A stretch of DNA of 38,772 bases from an uncultured Pelagibacteraceae bacterium (GTDB taxonomy: Bacteria; Pseudomonadota; Alphaproteobacteria; Pelagibacterales; AG-422-B15): positions 1 through 38,772 of the forward strand of contig CACCND010000009.1 in the NCBI GenBank assembly GCA_902547315.1. Reading direction: 5' to 3'. The notes beneath the pieces are model-generated. The model searched no databases and was not told the origin of the DNA. It saw only the letters and a program-made list of their open reading frames with translations. The position numbers and the translations under genes were made by a program. This document shows, one piece after another, positions 1-8,233 of this stretch (positions within the stretch are counted from its first letter, which is position 1; every line of letters begins with the position of its first letter).

Positions 1-531
1 AGGATTAATCAACTCTATGTGTTTCTTAATCATTGGCAGACACATATCTATTTCTTCATCTGTGGGCCGTCTGTTATTAGGAGGTCTCCAAGGTACAATA
101 TTTGCAATATATACCTTTTCTCGATTAAGGTTTATCGCCTCAAGCATTTTATCTAAGAGTTTACCGCTTCTACCAACAAAGGGTTTTCCTTGAATATCCT
201 CATCATGGCCAGGAGCTTCACCAATAAGCATAATTTCTGATTTTGGGTTTCCATCAGAAAACACCATATTCGTTGCACTTTCATGAAGCTTACACTTGTC
301 ATAATTTGCCATGAAGTCTTTTAATGAATCTAATGATTCTAGTGAGTTGATAGTTTCTTGATCCTCAATCGACGAGTTATTAACAGATATAGAGCTGTCA
401 CCAGTTTTTGATTTTGATGATTTTTTAGTTCCATAGCGATTTTTTGGCGCATTTCCAATGTTTTCATTTACCCCACTCATCTTTAAGTGGTTGAGCTGCT
501 TTAGTGTGTTTTGAACTTTTGCATCGGTCAT
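1..531 (-). CDS. Uracil-DNA glycosylase, family 4 (3' end lies outside the window)
   Basis: Base-excision repair enzyme that removes uracil from DNA. An open frame begins at the ATG whose complement is at 529-531 and runs off the left edge, giving 177 codons. The first ~85 residues are a Ser/Lys/Asn-rich, low-complexity extension. The family-4 core follows: [18 protein letters not shown], with a Cys expected to bind the iron-sulfur cluster, then [20 protein letters not shown], the uracil-binding/catalytic motif, then [11 protein letters not shown]. The C-terminal motif and the remaining cluster cysteines are missing only because the window ends. It is divergent from the ETF-QO gene with 46 nt between them, an arrangement I recall as common in Alphaproteobacteria. 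The family call is firm; activity is inferred from the motifs. Confidence 0.93.
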   Translation of the reverse strand, partial: MTDAKVQNTLKQLNHLKMSGVNENIGNAPKNRYGTKKSSKSKTGDSSISVNNSSIEDQETINSLESLDSLKDFMANYDKCKLHESATNMVFSDGNPKSEIMLIGEAPGHDEDIQGKPFVGRSGKLLDKMLEAINLNREKVYIANIVPWRPPNNRRPTDEEIDMCLPMIKKHIELINP

Positions 532-577
532 AAACAAATTGAATTATAATACCTATAAACTAAATATATAGTTAATA

Positions 578-2224
578 ATGGATACTATTCAGCAAAGAGA
601 ATCAATGGAGTACGATGTTGTAATCGTGGGTGCAGGTCCTTCAGGCCTTTCAACCGCGATAAAACTCAAACAAATAAACCCAGAAATTAATGTCTGCATT
701 GTAGAGAAAGCATCTGAGGTTGGTGCTCATATATTAAGTGGAAATGTATTTGAAACAAGAGCTCTTGATGAATTACTTCCAGATTGGAAAACTATAGACG
801 GCTGTCCTCTGAAAACAAAAGTCACAAAAGAAAAGTTTTTATTTCTTTTTGAAAAATCTCATTTTACCGTGCCCTCGTTTTTATTACCACCTGTTCAACA
901 CAATAAAGGAAACTACATTGCTAGCCTTGCAAATATGTGCAGATGGCTAGGACAAATCGCTGAAAACTTAGGAGTTGAAATATATCCTGGTTTTGCAGCT
1001 TCTGAAATTTTGTACGATGAAGATGGAAAAGTAAGAGGCGTGGCCACAAATGACATGGGACTGGACGCAAATAATGAAAAAAAAGATTCCTATGAGCCTG
1101 GTATTGAGCTACACGCAAAAACAACAGTATTTGCTGAGGGGTGTAGAGGTCATTTAGGTAAGCAACTAATAGAGAAGTTTGAACTCGCAAAAAATTCAGA
1201 CCCACAACAGTACGGAATCGGTTTGAAAGAAATATGGGAGGTACCTGAAGAAAATCATGATGAAGGCTTAGTCTTTCATTCAACCGGTTGGCCCTTAGAC
1301 AATAAAACCTATGGAGGAAGTTTTGTTTATCATGCAGAAAATAATCAAATATTTTTGGGATATGTAGTTGGCCTTGATTACAAGAATCCGTATTTGTCAC
1401 CTTTTGAAGAATTTCAAAGGTTTAAAACACATCCAGCAATAGAAAAAATGTTAAGTGGCGGGAAAAGAGTATCCTACGGTGCCAGAGCATTGATTGAGGG
1501 TGGCATACAAAGTCTGCCTCAGATGTACATGCCGGGAGCATTATTAATAGGCTGTGATGCTGGTACATTAAATATGCCAAAAATAAAAGGAACTCACACT
1601 GCCATGAAAAGTGGAATGATTGCCGCTGAAGCCATTAATGAATTTCTGTCAGGTAAGTCGAATGATTTATCTTGTTACGAGGCTTTATTTAAAAAGAGTT
1701 GGGTTTATAGTGAATTAAAGTCCGCTAGGAATGTTAAACCTTTCTTTACAAGGTTTGGAAATATCCTTGGTATTTTACTTACAGGGATTGATCAGTGGTT
1801 ATTTATGGGAAAGCTTCCTTTTACTCTATCGCATAAACACGCTGATCATGAAACTTTAGAAGATGCAAAAGATGCAAAAAAAATAAATTATCCAAAACCA
1901 GATGGCGTTTTAACTTTTGATAGGGCTAGTTCGGTATTTCTTACCGGAACGTATCATACAGAAAATCAACCTGTTCACCTTCAATTGAAGGATAAAGAAT
2001 TACCAATTAGTTATACGCTAGATAAGTTTGATGAGCCCTCCCAAAGGTACTGTCCAGTAGGTGTTTATGAAGTTCATAGAAATGATGATGGTTCAGATCC
2101 AAAATTTGTAATTAATAGTCAGAACTGCATACATTGCAAAACATGCGATATTAAAGAACCGTCACAAAACATAAACTGGGTAACACCGGAGGGTGGCGGC
2201 GGTCCAAAATATGCAAATATGTAA
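578..2224 (+). CDS. Electron transfer flavoprotein:ubiquinone oxidoreductase (ETF-QO)
   Basis: Membrane-associated flavoprotein that passes electrons from ETF, reduced by acyl-CoA and amino-acid dehydrogenases, to ubiquinone. At 548 aa it is full length for the family. The FAD-binding GAGPSG lies at residues 18-23. The C-terminus carries the single 4Fe-4S site: C492 in the CPVGVY motif and C517, C520 and C523 in NCIHCKTCDIK, followed by the family ending WVTPEGGGGP. The ATG at 578 is preferred because the RESMEYDVVIVGAG stretch resembles the usual N-terminus; an ATG at 605 with an upstream AAAGAGA is an alternative. A TPR gene follows after 11 nt. A TATAAT at 545-550 could be its -10 box, but no good -35 is visible. 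Confidence 0.97.
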   Translation: MDTIQQRESMEYDVVIVGAGPSGLSTAIKLKQINPEINVCIVEKASEVGAHILSGNVFETRALDELLPDWKTIDGCPLKTKVTKEKFLFLFEKSHFTVPSFLLPPVQHNKGNYIASLANMCRWLGQIAENLGVEIYPGFAASEILYDEDGKVRGVATNDMGLDANNEKKDSYEPGIELHAKTTVFAEGCRGHLGKQLIEKFELAKNSDPQQYGIGLKEIWEVPEENHDEGLVFHSTGWPLDNKTYGGSFVYHAENNQIFLGYVVGLDYKNPYLSPFEEFQRFKTHPAIEKMLSGGKRVSYGARALIEGGIQSLPQMYMPGALLIGCDAGTLNMPKIKGTHTAMKSGMIAAEAINEFLSGKSNDLSCYEALFKKSWVYSELKSARNVKPFFTRFGNILGILLTGIDQWLFMGKLPFTLSHKHADHETLEDAKDAKKINYPKPDGVLTFDRASSVFLTGTYHTENQPVHLQLKDKELPISYTLDKFDEPSQRYCPVGVYEVHRNDDGSDPKFVINSQNCIHCKTCDIKEPSQNINWVTPEGGGGPKYANM

Positions 2225-2241
2225 AGCATAAGTCTATGCTT
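2224..2241 (+). promoter_or_regulatory. Hairpin covering the start codon of the TPR gene
   Basis: AAGCATA (2224-2230), loop AGTC, TATGCTT (2235-2241) form a perfect 7-bp stem. The left arm begins at the last base of the ETF-QO stop codon and the right arm contains the ATG (2236-2238) of the TPR gene. No T-run follows, so it is not a terminator. It could hide the start codon until a ribosome finishing ETF-QO opens it, which would couple the two translations. The structure is seen directly; the role is inference. Confidence 0.35.
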
Positions 2242-3894
2242 ATAAGAACAATCATATTTTTACTAATATTTAACATTTCAAGCATTAATCTTTATGCAGC
2301 ACAATTTATTCCGCCTCAGGTGGGCGATTACTTGGTTGCAAAAATTTCTAGTGACTCAAATGACTACAGCACAACTAAGAGATATTATCAAAGGCTGTAC
2401 AGATCAAATCCAAACGATTTACTTGCTTTAGATAGATTGTTGTTGCTTAGTATCCTAGATGGGGATTTGCTTAGTGCAAATAATTACTCTTTTAAACTTG
2501 CGAAAGCAGGCTGTGATAAAAATATGAATTCATGTTGTATGAATAATCAATCACCACAAGGTCATCTTGTTAATGGGATTTCTTACTTAAATTCTTATAA
2601 GCCAGGTTTTGCTGATCAAAGTTTTGCTAGTATTTGGAGAGGGAATTTATCTGATAGCACGTTTGTAAGGCTACTTAGAGCATGGGTATGGGTCGACAGT
2701 AATACGATAGACAAAAGCATGGCGTTAATCGATTTAATTTCTAAAGGTGAACATCAACACCTAACGCTTGTACATAAAGCTCTAATTTATGACTATGCTG
2801 ATGAGATTGAATTGGCGGAGGTTTTTTATGATCAATCTTTATCAGTACAAAGAGATTTATACGTTTTACGTCTATATTATAATTTTCTGCATCGAAATAA
2901 TTTGACTGAGAAGAAAAATACTTTTGCAGACGAGTTTTTGTCTTCGTACGACGAAGAGTTTAAAAATAAGTTTTTAACTTCAAATAAAAATAGGATTATT
3001 CAAAACCCTCTTCAAGGAATAGGAGTGGTTTTATTTAATTCACAACTTTTGATTGAGGATTTAAATGAAGAACTTGCACATATGTTGTATCAACTAGCAA
3101 TTGATACCTCTCCTAATTTACATGAGATTAAGTATATATTTGCTTCTTTTCTTAACCAGCTGGAAAATCATGATAAGGCAAGAGAGGTGCTGAGTTATAT
3201 TCCAAAGAAGCATTATCTAGGTAATTTTGCTGCAATTCAAATTTCAGATGCATATAGCTACGAGGGTAATAACGATAAAGCAATTCAAAATTTAAATACG
3301 TTTGTGGAGGTTGATGATAGCTTTGAAGCATACCTTTCACTTGGAAATTATCATCGCTATGAAAAGAATTGGTCGGACGCAATGGATAATTATGATCACG
3401 CATTAAAGCTTGGTAAAAAATTTGATAAAGAAAACATTTGGGAAGTTTACTTTAATATTGGAATTGTTCATGAACGTTCTAAAAATTGGAAGTTAGCTGA
3501 AAAGTATTTAAAAAAGTCATTGAAACTTTCAGAAGATCAAGCTGATGTTCTCAATTATTTAGGTTATTCGTATATCGATATGGATCAAAATATCTCTGAG
3601 GCTAAAGTTTTGATAGAACAAGCAATGGAATTGAAACCAAACGATCCATACATAATTGATAGCCTTGCTTGGTATTATTTTAAAGTTGGTAAGTATAATG
3701 AAGCCCTGTCTTTGTTGGAGTTTTCTTTGGATATGATGCCATACGATCCAACTGTAAATGATCATTATGGCGATGTGCTGTGGAAACTGGGAAATGAACT
3801 TGAAGCACGTTTTTATTGGCAGAAAGCCATAGATTTAGATCAGGAAAATATATTTGAGGACAAAGTTAAAATCAAGCTACTTAAAGGAATCTAA
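2236..3894 (+). CDS. Secreted tetratricopeptide-repeat protein
   Basis: A 552-aa protein with an N-terminal hydrophobic signal sequence (residues ~1-22, ending LYAA), so probably periplasmic or outer-membrane associated. The C-terminal half contains about five consecutive TPR units (residues ~360-545), for example YLSLGNYHRYEKNWSDAMDN, then WEVYFNIGIVHERSKNW, then PYIIDSLAWYYFKVGKYNEA. TPRs are protein-docking scaffolds; no catalytic domain is visible. The N-terminal part holds C93, C100 and C101 in a short loop, unusual in this Cys-poor protein. It sits 11 nt after ETF-QO and 5 nt before ispE, a TPR-ispE neighbourhood I recall from other Alphaproteobacteria. The specific role is unknown. Confidence 0.85.
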   Translation: MLIRTIIFLLIFNISSINLYAAQFIPPQVGDYLVAKISSDSNDYSTTKRYYQRLYRSNPNDLLALDRLLLLSILDGDLLSANNYSFKLAKAGCDKNMNSCCMNNQSPQGHLVNGISYLNSYKPGFADQSFASIWRGNLSDSTFVRLLRAWVWVDSNTIDKSMALIDLISKGEHQHLTLVHKALIYDYADEIELAEVFYDQSLSVQRDLYVLRLYYNFLHRNNLTEKKNTFADEFLSSYDEEFKNKFLTSNKNRIIQNPLQGIGVVLFNSQLLIEDLNEELAHMLYQLAIDTSPNLHEIKYIFASFLNQLENHDKAREVLSYIPKKHYLGNFAAIQISDAYSYEGNNDKAIQNLNTFVEVDDSFEAYLSLGNYHRYEKNWSDAMDNYDHALKLGKKFDKENIWEVYFNIGIVHERSKNWKLAEKYLKKSLKLSEDQADVLNYLGYSYIDMDQNISEAKVLIEQAMELKPNDPYIIDSLAWYYFKVGKYNEALSLLEFSLDMMPYDPTVNDHYGDVLWKLGNELEARFYWQKAIDLDQENIFEDKVKIKLLKGI

Positions 3895-3899
3895 GTAAG

Positions 3900-4733
3900 T
3901 TGTTGAATAACATAAAATCCTACGCAAAAATAAATCTTTTCTTAAATGTAGTAAACAAACTTGATACTGGTTTTCACGAATTAAACTCAGTGTTATCAAG
4001 GATTGATCTTTATGATGAGATTAGAATAAAAGACGAAAGCTCATTTAGCATCTCATATAATGGTCCTTTTGGCGACCAAGTGGGATTCAATGATAATATT
4101 TCTAAATTATTTAATTATTTAATTGATAAAAACTATTTAAACCACAAATCATTTGCTATTAATGTTGTAAAAAATATACCAGTGGGATCCGGTTTAGGTG
4201 GCGGTTCATCAAATGTTGCAGAAATAATTAAATATTTAATAAGATCTGATTTGTTAGATAATTCAATATCAATTGAAATTGCAAGAGATCTTGGATCAGA
4301 CATTGAATTTTTTATTAGTGAGGGATCTGCACTAATTTCTGGAAAAGGAAATGTTGATCAAAGGTTAAAAATCAATTCAGATAAGGATTTTCTGATAGTA
4401 TTTCCAAATGTTCAAAACAGTACTAAGGAAATTTTTAACAAACATTCTAATTTAAGTGGAGAAAAATTCTCATACAATAAAGGAATTAACTTAGATGGAA
4501 TTTTAAAAGGTACATCAAATGAATTGGAAAAAACTGCACTTCTTACTAATCAAGAAATGACAAAAGTAAGAGAATATTTAGATAATGATGTAAATTGTAA
4601 ATATGAAAGAATGACAGGAAGTGGCTCTGCATATTTTGCTGTTTATGAAGATAAACAAAAGGCAGAGGAAACAATACAGAGAATATCTGAAGAACACCCT
4701 AATTGGTGGACATATTTAACGAGGATAATATAA
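3900..4733 (+). CDS. ispE: 4-diphosphocytidyl-2-C-methyl-D-erythritol kinase
   Basis: GHMP-family kinase that phosphorylates 4-diphosphocytidyl-methylerythritol in the non-mevalonate isoprenoid pathway, upstream of ubiquinone and undecaprenyl side chains. At 277 aa it matches the family. It shows SYAKINLFLNV with catalytic Lys10, the ATP-binding glycine motif PVGSGLGGGSSNVA (94-107), the catalytic Asp134 in LGSDIEFF, and the C-terminal MTGSGSAYFAVY motif. The usual motif reads G(A/S)DVPF; here Glu replaces the Pro after Asp. The start is a TTG at 3900 with AAAGGA at 3883-3888 upstream; a second TTG at 3903 is also possible and no ATG lies nearby. It is the third gene of the ETF-QO/TPR/ispE run. 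Confidence 0.95.
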   Translation: MLNNIKSYAKINLFLNVVNKLDTGFHELNSVLSRIDLYDEIRIKDESSFSISYNGPFGDQVGFNDNISKLFNYLIDKNYLNHKSFAINVVKNIPVGSGLGGGSSNVAEIIKYLIRSDLLDNSISIEIARDLGSDIEFFISEGSALISGKGNVDQRLKINSDKDFLIVFPNVQNSTKEIFNKHSNLSGEKFSYNKGINLDGILKGTSNELEKTALLTNQEMTKVREYLDNDVNCKYERMTGSGSAYFAVYEDKQKAEETIQRISEEHPNWWTYLTRII

Positions 4734-4754
4734 AGATTGCAAAATCTTTTTCTT
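4732..4754 (+). terminator. Probable intrinsic terminator after ispE
   Basis: AAAGATT (4732-4738), a GCAA tetraloop and AATCTTT (4743-4749) form a perfect 7-bp stem followed by TTCTT. The left arm overlaps the ispE TAA stop. The stem has one G-C pair, so strength is uncertain, but the GNRA-type loop and T-run are right. It separates ispE transcription from the tRNA gene. Confidence 0.5.
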
Positions 4755-4776
4755 AAATTAAATAATTATATAGTGT

Positions 4777-4851
4777 TGGGGCGTGGCCAAGCGGTAAGGC
4801 ACCGCTTTTTGGTAGCGGCATTCGGAGGTTCGAATCCTCCCGCCCCAGCCA
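4777..4851 (+). tRNA. tRNA-Gln (anticodon TTG)
   Basis: A complete cloverleaf is readable. The acceptor stem TGGGGCG (4777-4783) pairs with CGCCCCA (4841-4847). The anticodon stem CCGCT/AGCGG carries a 7-nt loop TTTTGGT with anticodon TTG, which reads CAA. The T arm is GGAGG-TTCGAAT-CCTCC. Discriminator G4848 is followed by an encoded CCA (4849-4851), although a CCA-adding enzyme gene is also present in the window. The start codon of the next gene is only 15 nt downstream. Confidence 0.97.
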
Positions 4852-4866
4852 ATTAGGATTAAAAAT

Positions 4867-5418
4867 ATGAGTAATTTTTTAAGTAAGTATAAATCAGTAT
4901 ACGATGTCTTTTTAGATAACTGGGGCTATCAAAACCATTTTGTAGCCTATTTAGAAACTTTAATGAGACAAAAAACACTTTTACCAACACATATAAAAGA
5001 GATAATATTTGCCTATGTTTCAGGACTAAATGGTTGTGGGTATTGCAAGAATATTCATGCTGAAATATCAAAGAAAATTTTAAGAGACAAGAATGACCTC
5101 GATTTTATGAACGATATTGAACAATCACAAATAGAAGACAAGTATAAGCCAATTCTAAAATTATCTCATAAAGTAAATGAAGATATTCACTCAATCACTG
5201 AAGAAGATATAGATGCTGTTTTAGAGCATGGTTTTGACGAAAAAGTTATATCCGAAATTATCTCTATTTGTTCTGCTGCACAATTTATGAATACTACGGT
5301 TGTTGCCCACCAAATAAAGCCTCTTGATCAAGTTCAAAATGTTGCGTCAGCGAAAATGATGATTGAGAAAGGTTACGATGGCCTTGCCCAATTTATGTTA
5401 AAAAGACGTAATAAATAA
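4867..5418 (+). CDS. AhpD-like / carboxymuconolactone decarboxylase family peroxidase-related protein
   Basis: A 183-aa helical protein of the AhpD/CMD family. The hallmark is GCGYCKNIHAE: C57 and C60 form the redox CxxC and H64 the conserved downstream His, with E45 twelve residues before the first Cys, as in AhpD-type alkylhydroperoxidases. Such proteins reduce peroxides or relay electrons to peroxidases; substrate cannot be told from sequence. The ATG has an AGGA at 4855-4858. The start lies 15 nt after the tRNA-Gln CCA end, so the two are probably co-transcribed and tRNA 3' processing would leave a very short leader. It converges on crcB with one base between stop codons. Confidence 0.85.
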   Translation: MSNFLSKYKSVYDVFLDNWGYQNHFVAYLETLMRQKTLLPTHIKEIIFAYVSGLNGCGYCKNIHAEISKKILRDKNDLDFMNDIEQSQIEDKYKPILKLSHKVNEDIHSITEEDIDAVLEHGFDEKVISEIISICSAAQFMNTTVVAHQIKPLDQVQNVASAKMMIEKGYDGLAQFMLKRRNK

Positions 5419-5419
5419 T

Positions 5420-5794
5420 TTATAGAAATTTCAATAAACTTAGCCCAAGATAAAACGCTATAATCGTAAATGTGAACGTCGCAAACAGATATAACAATGA
5501 GGCTACGATTTCTCCATTGCTGAATAATTGATAAAAATCCAAATTAAAAGTTGAAAAGGTCGTGAAACCTCCAAGAAAACCAATTGTTAAAAACATTTTT
5601 ATATTTTGAGAAATATTAACTTTGTCAGCAAAATAACTGACGACTAATCCCATTAAAAATGCCCCAAGAACATTGACAACTATTGTTCCAAATGGGAATG
5701 AACCTAAAAATAATCGATTAGTTTGTTCGCTGATAAGAAAACGCAATAAAGCTCCTAAGCCTCCACCTAAAAAAATTGATAACAAAATACTCAT
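5420..5794 (-). CDS. crcB: Fluoride channel CrcB/FluC
   Basis: Small dual-topology membrane channel that exports fluoride. At 124 aa with four hydrophobic segments it is the normal family size. Diagnostic stretches are GGGLGALLRFLISE near the N-terminus, FPFGTIVVNVLGAFLMG in TM2 and GFLGGFTTFSTFNLD, the Phe/Thr/Ser-rich TM3 break that lines the pore. The ATG overlaps the TGA of the upstream exonuclease-like gene by one base, so it is translated from a shared transcript. No fluoride riboswitch is possible immediately upstream because that space is coding. Confidence 0.95.
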   Translation of the reverse strand: MSILLSIFLGGGLGALLRFLISEQTNRLFLGSFPFGTIVVNVLGAFLMGLVVSYFADKVNISQNIKMFLTIGFLGGFTTFSTFNLDFYQLFSNGEIVASLLYLFATFTFTIIAFYLGLSLLKFL

Positions 5795-6636
5795 CAGTTC
5801 ATACCTACCAAATGAGCCATTAATCCAAAGTGATCACTTGGAAAAAATTTATTTTTTTCTGTGCCGACAAGATAACACTCAATTGGATGACCAAGACCAT
5901 TAGGTCCAGGTTTACCCAAAAATATGTAATCAATTCGTCGATTATATTCTAACGTTTTTTTTGCCCAATCATTGCTGTTTGACCAAGTGTAACCAGGATC
6001 GTTTCTATTTGTTAATTTCCATACATCCCTTAAAACGATATCGTTTACTGGCTTAGTTAAACCCGTAATCCTTCTAATTTCGTCACTTTCTGGATCTGCA
6101 TTGAAATCTCCACACAAAATTATAGGGAATTTTGATTGATCTAATTCACTAATGTATTCTATTATTTGATTTACTTGATCTTCTCTTACTTGCTGGTGTT
6201 CATATTTATAATTAAGGTGGGTACAAATAACGTTAATCGTTTCACTTTTATATTTTAATGAAAGATGAAGCAAAAATCTTTTTTCATCTTTCTCTGCTTC
6301 AGTCTTAAACATTACAGTATGGTGAGAATTGATTGGGAATTTAGTAATGATTGCATTTCCAAACGCAACACCATCAAATTCAAATGATTTTTCGAAGATA
6401 TAGTTATACCCAAGTTGATCTGCAATTATTTTAGCCTGACTTTCATCAGTTTCTTCCCATACTTCTTGTAGACATAGAATATCAGGACAAGAATTATTGA
6501 TTTCAGAAATGATTAGATTTTCTCTTTCCTTATAGTTTTCAAATTTCCACCATACGTTCCAGGTTAAAAGCTTAATTATCTCAGTGTTTAAATCAATTGA
6601 ACTTGCATCTGGATCAGGAAATGATTTATCACTCAT
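5794..6636 (-). CDS. Endonuclease/exonuclease/phosphatase (EEP) family hydrolase
   Basis: A 280-aa member of the metal-dependent EEP fold shared by DNase I, exonuclease III and sphingomyelinases. Active-site motifs appear in order: TWNVWW (N27), LQEVWEE (E58), CTHLNY (H140), GDFNADP (D177, N179), RIDYIFL (D236) and SDHFGL (D268-H269). No signal peptide is seen, so it is probably cytoplasmic. The set is complete and it should be an active phosphodiesterase, but the substrate (nucleic acid, phospholipid or sugar phosphate) cannot be deduced. It lies between the MaoC gene (2 nt gap) and crcB (1 nt overlap). Confidence 0.88.
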   Translation of the reverse strand: MSDKSFPDPDASSIDLNTEIIKLLTWNVWWKFENYKERENLIISEINNSCPDILCLQEVWEETDESQAKIIADQLGYNYIFEKSFEFDGVAFGNAIITKFPINSHHTVMFKTEAEKDEKRFLLHLSLKYKSETINVICTHLNYKYEHQQVREDQVNQIIEYISELDQSKFPIILCGDFNADPESDEIRRITGLTKPVNDIVLRDVWKLTNRNDPGYTWSNSNDWAKKTLEYNRRIDYIFLGKPGPNGLGHPIECYLVGTEKNKFFPSDHFGLMAHLVGMN

Positions 6637-6638
6637 TG

Positions 6639-7094
6639 TTAGGGAAAAGCCACCATGATTTGTTCTGCAACATACGCTGGTTTTTCTTGTCCCTCTATTT
6701 CGAGAGTAGCTTCACTAATTACCTGTGTTCCACCGTTATCTAGTTTATTTACCTCTTTAATTTTTATTGCCATTCTCACACGCGAATTTACTGGAACCAT
6801 GTTAATAAATCTTACTTTATTAAGACCATAATTTATCATCATTTTTGCTCCAGTAACTGTCCAGATTTTGCCAGCCAACGGCACGGATAAAGAAAGGCTA
6901 AGGAAACCATGAGCAATTGTGCTTTTAGTTGGAAGCTCTTTTTGCGCTTTTTCCTCATTTACATGTATCCATTGATGGTCATCAGTCGCATCTGCAAATA
7001 GATTTATTCTATTTTGATCAATTGACATCCAATCCGAATGTCCCATATCTTTTCCTTTATAATTCTCTAAATCCTTTACATCCACGCTCTGCAT
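6639..7094 (-). CDS. MaoC-like (R)-specific enoyl-CoA hydratase / NodN-type dehydratase
   Basis: A 151-aa single hot-dog domain of the MaoC/NodN group, which hydrates or dehydrates acyl-CoA thioesters. The hydratase motif is FADATDDHQWIHVNEEKA, with catalytic D39 and H44; TIAHGFLSLSLSVPL is the second conserved block. The canonical Gly before the catalytic Asp is replaced by Asp38. The ATG has a strong GGAGA upstream (complement at 7101-7105). It is first of the MaoC/EEP/crcB run and divergent from the GNAT gene. The physiological acyl substrate is unknown. Confidence 0.9.
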   Translation of the reverse strand: MQSVDVKDLENYKGKDMGHSDWMSIDQNRINLFADATDDHQWIHVNEEKAQKELPTKSTIAHGFLSLSLSVPLAGKIWTVTGAKMMINYGLNKVRFINMVPVNSRVRMAIKIKEVNKLDNGGTQVISEATLEIEGQEKPAYVAEQIMVAFP

Positions 7095-7100
7095 AGTATA

Positions 7101-7105
7101 TCTCC
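7101..7105 (-). promoter_or_regulatory. Shine-Dalgarno of the MaoC gene
   Basis: TCTCC on the plus strand gives GGAGA on the coding strand, 6 nt before the ATG at 7094. It fixes the start. The 71-nt divergent region also holds an 11-bp palindrome AGATATTATCT (7128-7138) of unknown meaning. Confidence 0.7.
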
Positions 7106-7165
7106 AAAAAAAATTAATTATTCTCTAAGATATTATCTAATTAAAAAGATTATTGAAGTTTTATA

Positions 7166-7648
7166 ATGAAAAATATGCGACATGTGAATAATTTGGATAC
7201 AGATCAAAAATTAGAACTCTTGGATTTGGTTTTTGGCCCGGGTAGATTCGCGAGATCAGTTTACAGATTGCGTGAACGGCAAGTCTATGAGCAGGAATTT
7301 TCATATGTGTCTGTTGATGGAAAGAAAATAGTTGCCTGCGTAGATTATTGTCGCACAAAACTCAATGATCAATTTAATGGCCTTCTTTTGGGTCCATTAG
7401 CGGTCCATCCTGATTTCAAAGGTCTTGGTTTTGGTATGAATTTAGTTAAATATTCTCTCAAAAAAATTGGATTAAATAGAGATTACTCATTTATAATTGT
7501 AGTTGGAGATATAAGTTATTATGAACGTTTTGGCTTCTGCAAAGTTGAGGGCAAGTTAGACTTTTATGGACCTGTTGACAGAAGTAGGGTCTTGATAAAA
7601 AAAATGAATAAAATTTTAGATGAATCAACAAATTATAAATTTACATAA
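7166..7648 (+). CDS. GNAT family N-acetyltransferase
   Basis: A 160-aa acyl-CoA-dependent acetyltransferase. The acetyl-CoA-binding motif A is GPLAVHPDFKGLGFGMNLVK (residues ~72-91), where K-G-L-G-F-G stands for the usual R/Q-x-x-G-x-G/A. The family YYERFGF motif follows at ~residue 119. It resembles YhbS-type predicted acetyltransferases. The substrate is not predictable. It heads the GNAT/DUF1285/Nudix/cca run, with 3 nt to the next gene. A second ATG at 7175 could also serve as start. Confidence 0.88.
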   Translation: MKNMRHVNNLDTDQKLELLDLVFGPGRFARSVYRLRERQVYEQEFSYVSVDGKKIVACVDYCRTKLNDQFNGLLLGPLAVHPDFKGLGFGMNLVKYSLKKIGLNRDYSFIIVVGDISYYERFGFCKVEGKLDFYGPVDRSRVLIKKMNKILDESTNYKFT

Positions 7649-7651
7649 AGT

Positions 7652-8233
7652 ATGAGTGAAAATCCCGTAAATTTAAAAGGACTAGAAACAATTTACAGTT
7701 TTAGTAAAAAAAATAAGCAATCAATTCCGCCTGTAGAAAAATGGAATCCTCCATTCTGTGGCGACATCGATATGAAAATTTTAAGAAACGGTAAGTGGTT
7801 TTACATGGGCTCTGAAATAAAAAGACCCGCGATGGTTAAACTTTTTTCGAGCATCTTAAGATTAGATGAAGATGCATGCTACTACCTAGTTACACCCGTT
7901 GAAAAAGTTAGAATTCAGGTTGAAGATGCACCATTTGTCGCTGTGTCCCTAATTAAAGTTGAGATAAATAGTAAAACTGGCTATCTATTTAAAACAAACC
8001 TCAATGAAGAAATTCTTCTCTCTAAAGATAATCCATTAACAATTAAAATTGGAGAAAATTCAGAACCATCACCTTATATCTTGATCAGAAAGAATCTTTA
8101 TGCACTTTTATCCAGATCAGTTTTTTATGAACTAGTGGAACTTGCAGAAGAAAAGATAATTAATAATAAAAAATTCTTAGTTATAGAAAGTATGGGTGAA
8201 AGTTTCAATATTCATGAAATTGAAAAAGAATGA
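7652..8233 (+). CDS. DUF1285 family protein
   Basis: A 193-aa protein recognisable as DUF1285 from the N-terminal block PPVEKWNPPFCGDIDMKI, followed by GKWFYMGSEIKRPAMVKLFS and the central DEDACYYLVTPVEKVRIQVE. The function of the family is not established. No signal peptide or membrane segment is visible. It overlaps the Nudix gene by an ATGA and precedes the CCA-adding enzyme, a DUF1285-Nudix-cca order I recall from many Alphaproteobacteria, suggesting a conserved operon. Confidence 0.85.
   Translation: MSENPVNLKGLETIYSFSKKNKQSIPPVEKWNPPFCGDIDMKILRNGKWFYMGSEIKRPAMVKLFSSILRLDEDACYYLVTPVEKVRIQVEDAPFVAVSLIKVEINSKTGYLFKTNLNEEILLSKDNPLTIKIGENSEPSPYILIRKNLYALLSRSVFYELVELAEEKIINNKKFLVIESMGESFNIHEIEKE

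Noticed and set aside
921..1400. 159-codon minus-strand open frame inside the ETF-QO gene
   Set aside because: Lies wholly within a firmly identified gene and has no recognisable domain; a shadow frame. The same holds for other long antisense frames, such as those in uvrB, prs and rplY.
5412..5422. Palindrome TAAATAATTTA at the AhpD-like/crcB stop codons
   Set aside because: Eleven bp without a G-C pair, explained by two facing TAA codons in AT-rich sequence.
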